64,000 nucleotides of DNA from Xenophilus sp. L33 (GTDB lineage Bacteria > Pseudomonadota > Gammaproteobacteria > Burkholderiales > Burkholderiaceae_C): assembly GCF_009765735.1 (NCBI RefSeq), contig NZ_LMUW01000188.1, positions 27,975 through 91,974 on the forward strand, written 5' to 3'. Made by a program: the position numbers and the translations under genes. The notes beneath the pieces were generated by a model, which saw nothing but the letters and a program-made list of their open reading frames with translations, was not told the DNA's origin and searched no databases. Shown here piece by piece: positions 50,777 to 60,177 of the stretch (position 1 is its first letter; every line of letters begins with the position of its first letter).

Positions 50777-53362
50777 TTGTCTCCCATCCCGATTCTTCGG
50801 TCGCGGCCGCAGTCATGGCGGCGGGGAAATTCGCTTCTCGAAGTGTCTCGAGCGCATTCGGCAGGAGCGCTGATCCTGTCGTTGCTCGCAAGCCCGCCCG
50901 TCTGGGCCCAGGATGTCGCGCAGGTCGAATTCAACGACCTCTTCCTGCAGCAACCCGGCGGCGCCAGGATCGATTTCAGCCGCTTCAACAAGGGCAACGT
51001 GGCGCTCCCCGGCGTCTACCGGATCGACCTTCATGTCAACCAGAGATGGCTCGGCCGCACGGAAATCACCTTGGGCCAGGCGGTCGATGCCGCCGGTGAT
51101 GCCCGCCCCTGCTTCGATCGAGAACTCCTGGAGCGGATCGGCATCGACCTGGACAAGCTCGGCGCGTCGGCGAAGTCATTGCTCGTCGCGACCCCTCGTT
51201 GCGTCTCGCTGCCCGAATTGGTTCCGGACGCGACGGCCATGTTCGACCTGGGCGAGCAGCGCCTGGATATCGGCATTCCGCAGGTCGCGATGAACCGCTC
51301 GGCCCGCGGCTACGTCGACCCGCAATACTGGGACGAAGGCATTCCCGCGGCGCAATTGCGATACAACGCGAGCAGCTATTACGCGGAGTCGGGCGGGCGT
51401 TCCTTCACGCAGAACTTCGTCGGTCTCGACGGCGGCATCAACTGGGGCCCGTGGCGCCTGCGTCACTCGGGCAACCTGAGCAGCGACGGGCAGACCGGAA
51501 CGCGCTATCAGAACGTGCAGACCAACCTGACGCGCGGCATCAATTCGATCCAGAGCCAACTCGTGGTGGGCGAAGGCTTCACCGACGGCACCGTCTTCGA
51601 CAGCGTCGGGTTCCGCGGCGTTCAACTCGCCAGCGACGACCGCATGGTCCCCGAGTCGCAGCGTGGCTTCGCGCCCATCGTGCGCGGCATCGCCAACTCC
51701 AATGCGCGGGTGCAGGTGCGCCAGAACGGCAACGTCATCTACGAAACGACCGTCGCGCCCGGGCCGTTCGAGATCAACGACCTCTACCCGACCGGCTACG
51801 GCGGCGACCTCGAAGTGGTGGTGACCGAAGCCGACGGGCGTGTGCTCATCTCCCGGGTGCCTTATGCCGCGAGCGTCAACGCGTTGCGCCCGGGCGTGAC
51901 CCGGTATGCGATCACCGCGGGGCAGTTCCGCAGCGCGGTCGTCAACGCGACACCGGCGATGGTCCAGGCGACGGCCCAGCACGGCTTCACCAACCTGCTG
52001 ACCGGCTACGGTGGCGTCACGACCACCGAGGACTATGCGGCCGGCGTCGCCGGCATCGCGTTGAACACCCGTTTCGGCGCCTTCGGGGGCGACCTCACGC
52101 ATGCCCGGACGCAATTCGAGAACCAGGCCGATCGCGATGGCCAAAGCCTGCGGCTGGCCTACAACAAGGTGCTCGAAGCGACCAACACCAGTCTCTCGGT
52201 GGTGGCCTATCGCTATTCGAGCGGCTATCTCAGCATGTCGGACGCCGTGGCGTTGCACGCCTTCGACCTGCGCGGCACCGACTTCTTCGAAGGCGATCCG
52301 CAGAAGGACCGGCTGCAACTGGTCGTGAACCAGACCCTGCCGGAAGGCTACGGCTCCTTCTTCGCCTCCGCATCGCGGCAGAACTACTGGGGTCGCGGCG
52401 GCGCCAACTCGCAATTCCAGGTCGGCTACAGCAACAACTACAAGCGACTCAACTACGGTGTGACCGCCGGCAGGCAATACAACCCGGCCAGCCAGCAATG
52501 GGCCAACACCGTGATGGTCACGCTCAGCGTGCCGCTCGGCAGCGATCGCAACCCGGTGTTCGCCTCCACCAGCGTCCAGCGCGAGCAGAAGGGCGACACC
52601 AACGTCCAGCAGACTGTGAGCGGCGGCGTCGGCGAAACCTCGGCCGTCACCTACGGATTGAACGCCAGTCACAACTCGGGCAGCGTGAACGATGGCGGCA
52701 ACACGACGACGTTCGGCGGCAACGTCGCCTACGCCTCGCCAGTGGCGCGTCTCACCGCCAACGCGAGCAACAGCGGTTCCTATTCGCAGGTTGGACTGGG
52801 CGCGTCGGGCACCGTGGTGGCCTACGCCGGCGGCGTGGTGCTCTCCCCGAACCCCGGCGACACGATCGCGATCGTCGAAGCCAAGGACGCCGCCGGCGCC
52901 CGCGTCAGCGGTGGCAGCGGCCTGCAGGTCGATCGCTGGGGCCATGCGCTGGTATCGAGCCTGACGCCCTACGAGACCAACACGATCGACATCGATCCCA
53001 AGGGCCTGCCGCTCAACGTGGAGCTGAAGTCCACCGAGGTCCGCACCGTGCCGACCGCCGGCGCCGTGGTGCTGGTCAAGTTCGAGACCGACGACACGGG
53101 CCGCGCCGCGATCATCCGCGCGACCGATGCCCACGGCGCGCCGCTGCCCTTCGGCGTGGAGGTGTTCGACAAGTCGGGCGCGTCCGTCGGCAGCGTGGCG
53201 CAAGCCGGCCGCATCATGGCGCGCGGCCTGAAGAGCGACAGCGGCACCCTGACCGTGCGCTGGGGCGACGGCGACGCCGCGAGCTGCTCGCTCGACTACG
53301 TGCTGCCGCCGGCCGTCAAGAGTTCCGCCTCGTACGCCGCGGTGGATGCCATTTGCAGGTGA
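50777..53362 (+). CDS. Fimbrial outer-membrane usher (FimD/PapC family)
   Basis: 861 residues from a TTG at 50777, giving a 44-residue signal region ending SPPVWA/Q; a GTG at 50843 would shorten it to 22. The N-terminal domain VEFNDLFLQQPGGARIDFSRF (binds chaperone-subunit complexes), the translocation barrel with plug (SVGFRGVQLASDDRMVPESQ, ARVQVRQNGNVIYETTVAPG) and the C-terminal domains with a Cys pair near the end are all present. Length fits ushers (800-880). It secretes and assembles the pilus at the outer membrane. It starts 21 bp after the chaperone and is followed after 8 bp by the tip adhesin. Confidence 0.94.
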   Translation: MSPIPILRSRPQSWRRGNSLLEVSRAHSAGALILSLLASPPVWAQDVAQVEFNDLFLQQPGGARIDFSRFNKGNVALPGVYRIDLHVNQRWLGRTEITLGQAVDAAGDARPCFDRELLERIGIDLDKLGASAKSLLVATPRCVSLPELVPDATAMFDLGEQRLDIGIPQVAMNRSARGYVDPQYWDEGIPAAQLRYNASSYYAESGGRSFTQNFVGLDGGINWGPWRLRHSGNLSSDGQTGTRYQNVQTNLTRGINSIQSQLVVGEGFTDGTVFDSVGFRGVQLASDDRMVPESQRGFAPIVRGIANSNARVQVRQNGNVIYETTVAPGPFEINDLYPTGYGGDLEVVVTEADGRVLISRVPYAASVNALRPGVTRYAITAGQFRSAVVNATPAMVQATAQHGFTNLLTGYGGVTTTEDYAAGVAGIALNTRFGAFGGDLTHARTQFENQADRDGQSLRLAYNKVLEATNTSLSVVAYRYSSGYLSMSDAVALHAFDLRGTDFFEGDPQKDRLQLVVNQTLPEGYGSFFASASRQNYWGRGGANSQFQVGYSNNYKRLNYGVTAGRQYNPASQQWANTVMVTLSVPLGSDRNPVFASTSVQREQKGDTNVQQTVSGGVGETSAVTYGLNASHNSGSVNDGGNTTTFGGNVAYASPVARLTANASNSGSYSQVGLGASGTVVAYAGGVVLSPNPGDTIAIVEAKDAAGARVSGGSGLQVDRWGHALVSSLTPYETNTIDIDPKGLPLNVELKSTEVRTVPTAGAVVLVKFETDDTGRAAIIRATDAHGAPLPFGVEVFDKSGASVGSVAQAGRIMARGLKSDSGTLTVRWGDGDAASCSLDYVLPPAVKSSASYAAVDAICR

Positions 53363-53370
53363 GCGAAACC

Positions 53371-54429
53371 ATGAAACCACCGGGTCACTCTCTTTTCGCG
53401 CTCGCCCTGATCATGGGTGCGAGCATCCCCGCGATCGCGAATGCGCAAGCCTATGCCTGCGACTCGACCAAGGGCAGTTCGGCGTACACGCGGACGCCGT
53501 TCGTCTATTCGGCGACCAATTTCAATCCGCCCCCGATCGACTTCACGAGCGCGAAGCCGGGCGACCCACTCACGCCGGTGCAGGCGGTCGCGATGACGAG
53601 CCCGTTCGCCGGCAACATCAACTGCCAGGGTTCGGGCTCGGGGAGCGCCTATCTCGAATACAGAGGCACCGGAAGCTACGACGCGGCATCGAACGCCATT
53701 CTCACGAACGTTCCGGGCGTGGGCCTGCGGGTCTTCAGCGGTACCCAGGGACCGTTCTTCAGCAGTGGCAGCAGCGCCCGCTGGCCCCTGAACATCACGC
53801 ACGTCAACGGTTGGACCCTTCCCCTCCAGGTCACCCTCTACCTGCAACTGGTTCGCACGAGTGCCGCTCCGTCGGCATCGGGCGGCGTCATCAGCGGGGA
53901 GTTCGCGGGCATGTTTCCCTCGTATGGCCAGGGCGTGTCTTTCGTGTTCGGCGCTCCGGTCCCCGTCAAGCCGGTGTTCCCGACCTGCTCGGTGGCCCAG
54001 AAGAACATCGGGGTCCCGCTCGGCACGGTCGACATGGGCAAGTTCTCGGGCGTGAATTCCACCGCCGGGACACCCGCCGCCTTCAACATCGCGCTCTCTT
54101 GCAGCGGCGGCTCCTCCGGCACGTCGATCAACGCCTATGTCACGTTGACCGACCAGACCACGCCGGGCAATCGCTCGAACGTCCTGTCGCTCAGCGCGGC
54201 CTCCACCGCCACGGGCATCGGCATCCAGTTGCGCAACGGCCAGGACAAGATCGTGGGCTTCGGTCCGGATTCGAACGCCGCGGGCAACGTCAACCAGTGG
54301 CTGGCCCAGCAGTCGATCGGCAACCAGTCGATCAACATCCCGCTGACCGCGCGCTACATCCAGACCGGTGCCCGCGTCACGCCGGGGTCCGCCAACGCCA
54401 TCGCCACGTTCACGATGAGCTACCAGTGA
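53371..54429 (+). CDS. Fimbrial tip adhesin (FimH-like two-domain subunit)
   Basis: 352 residues. Signal peptide ALALIMGASIPAIANAQA. N-terminal lectin-like domain (about 25-205) with Cys pair (AYACDST ... INCQGSG) and C-terminal pilin domain (about 210-352) beginning PTCSVAQKNIGVPLGTVDMG and ending ATFTMSYQ, the donor-strand end with penultimate Tyr. The two-domain size is that of FimH-like tip adhesins that bind host or surface glycans; the receptor is unknown. Last gene of the fimbrial operon, 8 bp after the usher. A second, divergent adhesin-like gene (48176-49084) suggests alternative tips. Confidence 0.88.
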   Translation: MKPPGHSLFALALIMGASIPAIANAQAYACDSTKGSSAYTRTPFVYSATNFNPPPIDFTSAKPGDPLTPVQAVAMTSPFAGNINCQGSGSGSAYLEYRGTGSYDAASNAILTNVPGVGLRVFSGTQGPFFSSGSSARWPLNITHVNGWTLPLQVTLYLQLVRTSAAPSASGGVISGEFAGMFPSYGQGVSFVFGAPVPVKPVFPTCSVAQKNIGVPLGTVDMGKFSGVNSTAGTPAAFNIALSCSGGSSGTSINAYVTLTDQTTPGNRSNVLSLSAASTATGIGIQLRNGQDKIVGFGPDSNAAGNVNQWLAQQSIGNQSINIPLTARYIQTGARVTPGSANAIATFTMSYQ

Positions 54430-54501
54430 TCGCGCGGTGAGCGGTTGTGCAACGCGCGAGTCCGGAACAGGATATTGTTGCGATGCGGGAACGATCGACC
54501 C

Positions 54502-55551
54502 ATGTACTTCCTCTGGCCTGGAATGCTCTGGCTCCTGCTGGCGCTCGCGCTGCTGCCGGCGGCCTATCTGTGGCTGATCGGGCGCCGCAGCCGCGCGGCG
54601 GTGCACTTCAGCAGCCTGGGCGTGGTTCGCGACGCCGACGCGGGGCGCCGCTGGCGGCGGCACGTGCCGCCGGCCATGCTGCTCCTGGCCTTCGCCGTGC
54701 TGCTGCTCGCGGCCGCCCGGCCGGTGGCCCGAGTGACGCTGCCCTGGTCGCGCTCCACGATCATGCTGGCGATGGACGTGTCGCTCAGCATGCGGGTCAG
54801 CGACGTCAAGCCGAGCCGGCTGGAAGCCGCCCAGGCCGCGGCCAAGCTCTTCCTGCATGAACTGCCGCACGGCATCGAGGTCGGGTTGGTCACCTTCGCC
54901 GGCAGCAGCCAGGTGGCGCAGCGGCCGACGCTCGACCGCGATGCGCTGGTGGCGGGCATCGACGGCATCCAGATGCAGATCGGTACCGCGGTCGGCAACG
55001 CGATCGTGCAATGCATCTCGGAGCTGTTCCCGGAGCAGCACATCGACCTCGGCGACCTTTCTCCCGGCAGCAACAGCCCCCGCAGCGGTCGCAGCCTCGA
55101 CGAGAAGGAGAAGCCGCAAGCGCAGCAGATCGTGCCGGTGGCGCCGGGCTCCTATCCGTCGGCCGCGATCATTCTCCTGAGCGACGGCCGTCGCACCACC
55201 GGCGTCGACACGCTCGCCGCCGCGAAGATGGCGGCCGACCGCGGCGTGCGCGTCTTCGTGGTCGGCGTCGGCACCGTCGAGGGCGACGTGGCGTCGCCCG
55301 AGGGCATGGCGATCTGGATGCAGCTGGACGAGCCGACCCTGCGCGAAGTCGCCCGCATGACCGGCGGCGAGTATTACCACGCCGGCGAGGCGCAGACGCT
55401 GCAAGGCGTCTACCGCGACCTCGGCACGCGGGTGCAACTGGTCAACCGCGAGACCGAGCTGGCGGCGCCGCTCGCGATGCTTGCGGCGGTGCTGGCGATC
55501 GCGGCGGCAGCGTTGTCGATGCTGTGGTTCGGGCGGGGGCCGACGGCCTAG
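54502..55551 (+). CDS. Membrane-anchored von Willebrand factor A protein (BatA-like)
   Basis: 349 residues. Two N-terminal transmembrane helices (about 7-25 and 52-70) and one C-terminal (about 320-340) enclose a VWA domain whose metal-ion site is MDVSLSMRVSD (DxSxS), with Thr in QIGTAVGNAI and Asp in LLSDGRRTT. BatA-type proteins normally sit with an AAA MoxR ATPase and BatB/DUF58 partners; none are here, so it is an orphan. It follows the fimbrial operon by 72 bp but has no obvious tie to it. It converges on the LysR gene. Confidence 0.85.
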   Translation: MYFLWPGMLWLLLALALLPAAYLWLIGRRSRAAVHFSSLGVVRDADAGRRWRRHVPPAMLLLAFAVLLLAAARPVARVTLPWSRSTIMLAMDVSLSMRVSDVKPSRLEAAQAAAKLFLHELPHGIEVGLVTFAGSSQVAQRPTLDRDALVAGIDGIQMQIGTAVGNAIVQCISELFPEQHIDLGDLSPGSNSPRSGRSLDEKEKPQAQQIVPVAPGSYPSAAIILLSDGRRTTGVDTLAAAKMAADRGVRVFVVGVGTVEGDVASPEGMAIWMQLDEPTLREVARMTGGEYYHAGEAQTLQGVYRDLGTRVQLVNRETELAAPLAMLAAVLAIAAAALSMLWFGRGPTA

Positions 55552-55570
55552 CCGCCCCGGCGCAGCGCGC

Positions 55571-56482
55571 TCAGTCGTCCGCGAAGCGCGGCGGCGCCAG
55601 ATCGCGCAGGCTGCGCACGAAGGCCAGCGCCAGCTTGCTCAGCCGCACGTGGCGCCGCTTGACGATGCCGATGGTGCGGAACACCGAGGAACCTTCGATC
55701 GGCAGGCAGGCCAGCCCGCGCGTGTCCAGGTCCGGGATGATGCTCGACGACAGCACCGTGATGCCCATGCCGCGCCGGACCATCGCCAGCGCGGTCACCG
55801 CCTGCTCGACGTCGCAGGCCGGCACGATGCGCACGCCGTTCGCCTTCATCGCGTCTTCGGCCTGGCCGGAAGACACCAGCACCAGCGGATAGCCGGTCAG
55901 GCTCTGCCAAGTCGGCCGGGTCGCGGCCAGCGGATGGTCGGCCGGCGCGACGATCAGCAAGCGGTCGACGTAGAGCGACTGGAAGCTCAACTCCGGATGG
56001 AAGCCGCTCATGCTGCTGATGCCGAACTCGACCTCGCCGCGCAGCACCGCATCGAGCTGCTGGTCGTGGCGGCGCTCGACCAGCGTGATGTGGACGTCGG
56101 GATGGTCGAGCCTGAACTGCGCCAGCTTGCGGGTGATCGACCCCGATGCCATCGAGGGCAGCGCCGCCAGCCGAAGGCGGCCGCTCACGCCCTGCCCCGT
56201 GTCCTTGGCCTGGCCCCAGGCGCGCTCGATCTGCACCAGCGGCTGGCGCAGCTGCTCGTAGAAGGCCTGCGCGGCGGCCGTGGGGCTGCAGCGGCGCGTG
56301 CTGCGGTCGAACAGCGTGAGCGAGAGGCTGGCCTCCAGCTCCTTGACCAGCGCCGAGAACGAAGGTTGCGAGATGCCCATGCGCTCGGCCGCCAAGGTGA
56401 AGGAGCCGGCGTCGACCGCCTCCATGAAGGCCTTGAGCTGGCGGTACTTGAGCTCCTGGCCGAACTCCTGATTCATAGGCAT
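55571..56482 (-). CDS. LysR-family transcriptional regulator
   Basis: 303 residues from ATG 56482 (an in-frame ATG two codons later is possible). Winged helix-turn-helix at about 12-70 (LKAFMEAVDAGSFTLAAERMGISQPSFSAL), effector domain about 95-295 with VSGRLRLAALPSMASG and GMGITVLSSSI. Divergent from the TauD-type dioxygenase/Bug receptor pair with 98 bp between, so it very probably controls that pair in response to their substrate. Length is standard (about 300). Confidence 0.93.
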   Translation of the reverse strand: MPMNQEFGQELKYRQLKAFMEAVDAGSFTLAAERMGISQPSFSALVKELEASLSLTLFDRSTRRCSPTAAAQAFYEQLRQPLVQIERAWGQAKDTGQGVSGRLRLAALPSMASGSITRKLAQFRLDHPDVHITLVERRHDQQLDAVLRGEVEFGISSMSGFHPELSFQSLYVDRLLIVAPADHPLAATRPTWQSLTGYPLVLVSSGQAEDAMKANGVRIVPACDVEQAVTALAMVRRGMGITVLSSSIIPDLDTRGLACLPIEGSSVFRTIGIVKRRHVRLSKLALAFVRSLRDLAPPRFADD

Positions 56483-56580
56483 CGGCTCAGTATAAAAGCG
56501 CTCCACCCTATTGATCGCGAACAGGCCGAAGCCGAACATCGAGCGGCTTCGATTGGAAGAGACGACCCAAGGCAGCGACG

Positions 56581-57591
56581 ATGGCAATGATGGCGAGCGG
56601 CCGCGAGGTCTGGCACGGCAGCGATCTGGCGAACGACGATTCATGGATCTGGCGCGTGCCGCCCGCTGGCGCCGCGGAGATCGAGGAGGCGCTCGACCAG
56701 GTGGTGAAGCGCGGCCTGCAACCGGCAGAGATCCGGCCGGAAGACTTCGCGCTGCCATCGCTGGCCGCCGACTTCCGACGCATCGCCGACGAGGTCGAGC
56801 GCGGTCGCGGCTTCCAGGTTTTGCGCGGCCTGCCGGTGGAGGGCCGTTCCGAAGGCGATCTGCACGCGCTGACCTGGGGTCTCGGCTTGCATTTCGGCAC
56901 GCCGGTGGAACAGACCAAGGACCGCGAACTCCTGATCGACGTGCGCGACGAGGGAGGCAGCTTCGGCAAGAACTCGCGCGGCTACCACAGCCCGGCCAAG
57001 CTCGACTTCCACAGCGATGGGGCCAACATCGTCGGCCTGCTGTGCGTGAACAAGGCCGACGAAGGCGGCCTCAGCCTGCTGGCGAGCGCCGGCGCCATCC
57101 ACAACGCCCTGGCCGAATCGCATCCCGAGCACCTCGCGGTGCTGTACGACGGCTTTCCGGTCGACCGTCGCGGCGCCCAGCCGGACGGCGAGCCGCGTGT
57201 CTCGCCCTGGTTCCTGCCGGTGTTCTCGGTCACCCGCGGTCATTTGAACTGCGTCTACAGCCGCAATGCCTCGGTCTGGGGCCGCGAGCAACTGGGCCAG
57301 CCCTTGACGCCGGCGGAGACGGCCGCTCTCGACGCCTTCGACGCCCTGGCGCACGACCCGGCCTTCGTGCTCCAGATGGACCTCGCGCCCGGCGACCTGC
57401 AACTGGTCAACAACTTCACCGTGCTGCATTCGCGCACCGCCTTCTTCAACGACCCGGCATCCACGCGCCGGCGCCACCTGGTGCGGCTCTGGCTGGACGT
57501 GCCCGGCAGCGAGCATGCCGCGATCAACAAGCTGCATCTCTACACCCGCGCACCGCTGCCGCAACTGGCCGCGGTGCGGCTCGTGGGTTGA
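56581..57591 (+). CDS. TauD/TfdA family Fe(II)/2-oxoglutarate dioxygenase
   Basis: 336 residues. The iron triad is visible as H144-x-D146 (DFHSDGAN) and H283 (VLHSRTAF), with the 2-oxoglutarate-binding Arg in RRRHLVRLWLD. Cytoplasmic. Such enzymes hydroxylate small acids or sulfonates, often releasing sulfite or glyoxylate; the substrate is unknown. The Bug-type receptor 17 bp downstream suggests a dicarboxylate- or aromatic-acid-like compound is bound in the periplasm. The divergent LysR gene probably regulates both. No TauABC transporter is nearby. Confidence 0.9.
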   Translation: MAMMASGREVWHGSDLANDDSWIWRVPPAGAAEIEEALDQVVKRGLQPAEIRPEDFALPSLAADFRRIADEVERGRGFQVLRGLPVEGRSEGDLHALTWGLGLHFGTPVEQTKDRELLIDVRDEGGSFGKNSRGYHSPAKLDFHSDGANIVGLLCVNKADEGGLSLLASAGAIHNALAESHPEHLAVLYDGFPVDRRGAQPDGEPRVSPWFLPVFSVTRGHLNCVYSRNASVWGREQLGQPLTPAETAALDAFDALAHDPAFVLQMDLAPGDLQLVNNFTVLHSRTAFFNDPASTRRRHLVRLWLDVPGSEHAAINKLHLYTRAPLPQLAAVRLVG

Positions 57592-57608
57592 ACCGAAAGG
57601 GAAAGCCG

Positions 57609-58604
57609 GTGCCGAACTTCAAATCGTGGACCCGGGCCCTGGCGGTTGCCGTGACCTGCGCGGCGTGGCTGGTGGCGCCGGCGGCCCACGCACAGGCGCA
57701 GGCCTGGCCGGCGCGTGGGCCGGTGCGCATCGTGGTGCCCTTCCCGCCCGGCGGCGCGGCCGACATCACGGCGCGGCTGCTGGCTGCGCGACTGGGTGAA
57801 CTGAACGGCCAGAGCGTCTATGTCGAGAACCATGCCGGTGCCAACGGCATCATCGGGCTGGACATCGTCGCCAAGGCGGCGCCCGACGGCTACACGCTGC
57901 TGTCGAGCAACCTCAGTTCGCACGGCACCGGACCGGCGGTCTACAAGAAGCTGCCCTACGACCCGGTCAAGGACTTCGTGCCGGTGGTGCAGGTCAATGC
58001 GACGCCGATGCTGCTGGTCGCCAATCCGAAGCTGCCCTACCGATCGCTGCAGGACGTGCTGAAGGACGCCAAGGCGCGGCCCGGCAAGATCTCGATCGCT
58101 TCGGCGGGCAACGGATCGTCAACCCACCTGGCCGCCGAGATGCTGGGCGAGATGGCCGGCGTGAAGCTGGTCCACGTGCCTTACAAGGGCGACACGCCAG
58201 CCATGGTCGACGTCGCCGGCGGCGTGGTCGACCTGCTGCTGGTCAGCACCCAGGCATCGGACACGATGATCAAGGGCGGCAAGCTGCGGCCGCTGGCGAT
58301 CGGCAGCGCCCAGCGCCTGGCGTCGATGCCCGACCTGCCGACCATCTCGGAGTCCGGCGTACCGGGCTACCTGGGCACGACCTGGAGCGGCATACTCGCG
58401 CCGGCCGGCACGTCGCCGGAGGTCATCGCCAAGCTCAACAGCCAGGTCAACGACATCCTGAAGACCCCGGACTTCCGGCAGAAGGTCGAAGCCTCCGGCT
58501 CGCAGGTGGTCGGCGGCACGCCCGACGAATTCGCCGCGCTGATCCGGTCGGAGATCGCGAAGTGGACCCGGGTCGCGCGCGACAACGACATCGCGCTCGA
58601 CTGA
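57609..58604 (+). CDS. Bug-type tripartite tricarboxylate receptor (periplasmic binding protein)
   Basis: 331 residues from GTG 57609 with AAAGGGAAAG upstream. Signal peptide ALAVAVTCAAWLVAPAAHA/Q. Typical Bug motifs: RIVVPFPPGGAADITARLLA near residue 40, VENHAGANGIIG, SSNLSSHG and YKKLPYDPVKDF. It binds a small carboxylated compound in the periplasm. The membrane TctAB partners are not in the window, which is usual for the many orphan Bug proteins in Burkholderiales. It is co-transcribed with the TauD-type dioxygenase (17 bp) and converges on the VOC gene. Confidence 0.94.
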   Translation: MPNFKSWTRALAVAVTCAAWLVAPAAHAQAQAWPARGPVRIVVPFPPGGAADITARLLAARLGELNGQSVYVENHAGANGIIGLDIVAKAAPDGYTLLSSNLSSHGTGPAVYKKLPYDPVKDFVPVVQVNATPMLLVANPKLPYRSLQDVLKDAKARPGKISIASAGNGSSTHLAAEMLGEMAGVKLVHVPYKGDTPAMVDVAGGVVDLLLVSTQASDTMIKGGKLRPLAIGSAQRLASMPDLPTISESGVPGYLGTTWSGILAPAGTSPEVIAKLNSQVNDILKTPDFRQKVEASGSQVVGGTPDEFAALIRSEIAKWTRVARDNDIALD

Positions 58605-58614
58605 GCGAGGCCTG

Positions 58615-59016
58615 TCAACCCGCCCGCGCCAGCGGCTGCAACAGGCTCACCCGATTGCCCTCCGTGTCCATGAACGACACGTACTGACCGACGCCCGGAA
58701 TCTCCATGGGCTGGTCGCCGAGCAGCTTGCCGCCGGCCGCCTGCAATTGCTTCATGGCCGCGTGGATGTCGTCGACCGCGATGACGACCGAGGGCACCTG
58801 CGCCGGCCAGTCGGGCTTGCGCGGGAAGAAGCCGCCGTTGATCGCGCCGGGCTCGAGCGGGCGGCCGCTGGCGCCGCTCGGCGTGGTACCGGCAAGCACG
58901 TAGGCACCCATCTCCTCGCCCAGTTGCTGCGTCTGCCAGCCGAAGGCCTTCTCGTAGAAGCGGGCCATGCGAGCGGCATCGTCATAGGGCATCTCGAAGT
59001 GAACGACGGGTTTCAT
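58615..59016 (-). CDS. Small VOC-family protein
   Basis: 133 residues, a single glyoxalase/bleomycin-resistance module of the PhnB/YDII type: VVHFEMPYDDAARMARFYEKAFGW at the start and GVGQYVSFMDTEGNRVSLLQP at the end. Potential metal ligands are H6 and the late Glu (MDTEGN). No reaction is known for close relatives. It lies 10 bp after the SRPBCC gene, third in a TetR/SRPBCC/VOC unit on the minus strand. Cytoplasmic. Confidence 0.9.
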   Translation of the reverse strand: MKPVVHFEMPYDDAARMARFYEKAFGWQTQQLGEEMGAYVLAGTTPSGASGRPLEPGAINGGFFPRKPDWPAQVPSVVIAVDDIHAAMKQLQAAGGKLLGDQPMEIPGVGQYVSFMDTEGNRVSLLQPLARAG

Positions 59017-59026
59017 GACAGCCCTT

Positions 59027-59500
59027 TCAGAGCGTGGCCGCCAGCGCGGCGAGTTGGTCGGTGGCGATGCCCCAGCCGGTGTGGAAGCCCATCGCCTCGT
59101 GGCTGGCGCAGTCCTCGGCGGTCCAGTGGCGGGCGCGCGCGGTGTAGCGGGTGCCGCCGCCTTCCTTCTCGAAAGTCAGCACCAGGGTGAAGAAGGGCTT
59201 GGCCGACGGCACCCAGGCGGAGGTGTAGGCGTCGGTGAAGACCAGCCGCTCGTTGGGCACCACCTCGAGGTAGACGCCGCGGTTGGGCATCTCCGTGCCG
59301 TCGGGGCCCTGCATCATGACGAAGCTGGAGCCGCCAGGACGCAGGTCGACATCGGCGGAGGTCGTCTTCCAAGGCGGCGGCGTGAACCACCGGACGATCA
59401 ATGCGGGCTCGACCCAGCAGCGGAAGAGTTTCTCGCGCGGCACGTCGATCAGGCGGGTGAGGACGAGTTCGTGCGCGGCGGTGTCGGTGGATGCGGTCAT
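59027..59500 (-). CDS. SRPBCC (AHSA1-like) domain protein
   Basis: 157 residues. Helix-grip ligand-binding fold of the AHSA1/polyketide-cyclase type: TRLIDVPREKLFRCWVEPALIVRWFTPPPW near the start, DLRPGGSSFVMMQGPDG, and GTRYTARARHWTAEDCASHEAMGFHTGW with the conserved GW end. It presumably binds a hydrophobic ligand. The ATG at 59500 overlaps the stop of the TetR gene (ATGA), so it is translated with the regulator and may work on the same inducer. Followed by a VOC protein in the same unit. Confidence 0.9.
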   Translation of the reverse strand: MTASTDTAAHELVLTRLIDVPREKLFRCWVEPALIVRWFTPPPWKTTSADVDLRPGGSSFVMMQGPDGTEMPNRGVYLEVVPNERLVFTDAYTSAWVPSAKPFFTLVLTFEKEGGGTRYTARARHWTAEDCASHEAMGFHTGWGIATDQLAALAATL

Positions 59501-60144
59501 CGGCGAGTCTTTCCTGAAGGTGCCGGACGCGCGTCGGCGCCCAGCAGGTTGGCGACGTGCTGTCGCAGATGGTCGACGCACTGGCGCGCGACCGTGGCGC
59601 CGTCGCGGGCCTTGGCGAGCACGAAGGCGCCTTGCAAGGCGGCCTGCGTGAACAGTGCCAGTGCCTGCGGATCCCAGCCGGCGTCGGGCGCATGCAGCGC
59701 CTTGGCTGCCGCGATGTCGCGGCCGACGGTGCGGGCGTGCCGCGTGATGCCGTCGTTGCACGCCTCGCGCAAACGCGGATGGGTGTGGAAGGTTTCCTGG
59801 ACCAGGGTGCCGAGCAGGCAGGTGTAGTCGGGAACGTCGCCCCGCAGCAGGGACTTGCGCAGGTCGATGTAGCCGAGCACCCGGTCGCGCGGATCGTCGA
59901 GTTGCTGGTGTGGAGCGCCGGCGAAGAACGCCCCGGTGCTGTCGTTCCAGTGCGCGATCGCAGCCAGGGTCATTTCTTCCTTGCTGCGGAAGTGGTGGAA
60001 GAAGCTGCCCTTGGTGACGCCGGTCGCGGCGCAGATGTCGTCGACCGAGGTCGCGCTGTAGCCCTTGCTGCGAATGACATGCAACGCGGCGTCGAGCAGC
60101 CGGCTCCTGGCGTCCGAGGTGTCGGAATCGATGTCCGTCTTCAT
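59497..60144 (-). CDS. TetR-family transcriptional regulator
   Basis: 215 residues. An N-terminal TetR helix-turn-helix (about 12-58: LLDAALHVIRSKGYSATSVD, TGVTKGSFFHHFRSKEEM) is followed by a helical ligand domain. Very likely a repressor of its own operon (SRPBCC and VOC genes follow, coupled by a 4-bp overlap). An 18-bp palindrome 14 bp upstream of its ATG at 60158-60175 is the probable operator. The inducer is unknown, but the C-terminal region TRHARTVGRDIAAAKAL is typical of AcrR/NemR-like members. Confidence 0.93.
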   Translation of the reverse strand: MKTDIDSDTSDARSRLLDAALHVIRSKGYSATSVDDICAATGVTKGSFFHHFRSKEEMTLAAIAHWNDSTGAFFAGAPHQQLDDPRDRVLGYIDLRKSLLRGDVPDYTCLLGTLVQETFHTHPRLREACNDGITRHARTVGRDIAAAKALHAPDAGWDPQALALFTQAALQGAFVLAKARDGATVARQCVDHLRQHVANLLGADARPAPSGKTRR

Positions 60145-60157
60145 GGGACGGACGATG

Positions 60158-60175
60158 CCATACCGATTGGTATGG
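60158..60175. promoter_or_regulatory. TetR-type operator palindrome
   Basis: CCATACC-gatt-GGTATGG is a perfect 7-bp inverted repeat around a 4-nt spacer, 14 bp before the TetR start codon. Size and position are those expected of a self-regulating TetR-family operator, and it also lies only a few bases from the 3' end of the ClpP-like gene (60178). Confidence 0.7.
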
Positions 60176-60177
60176 TG

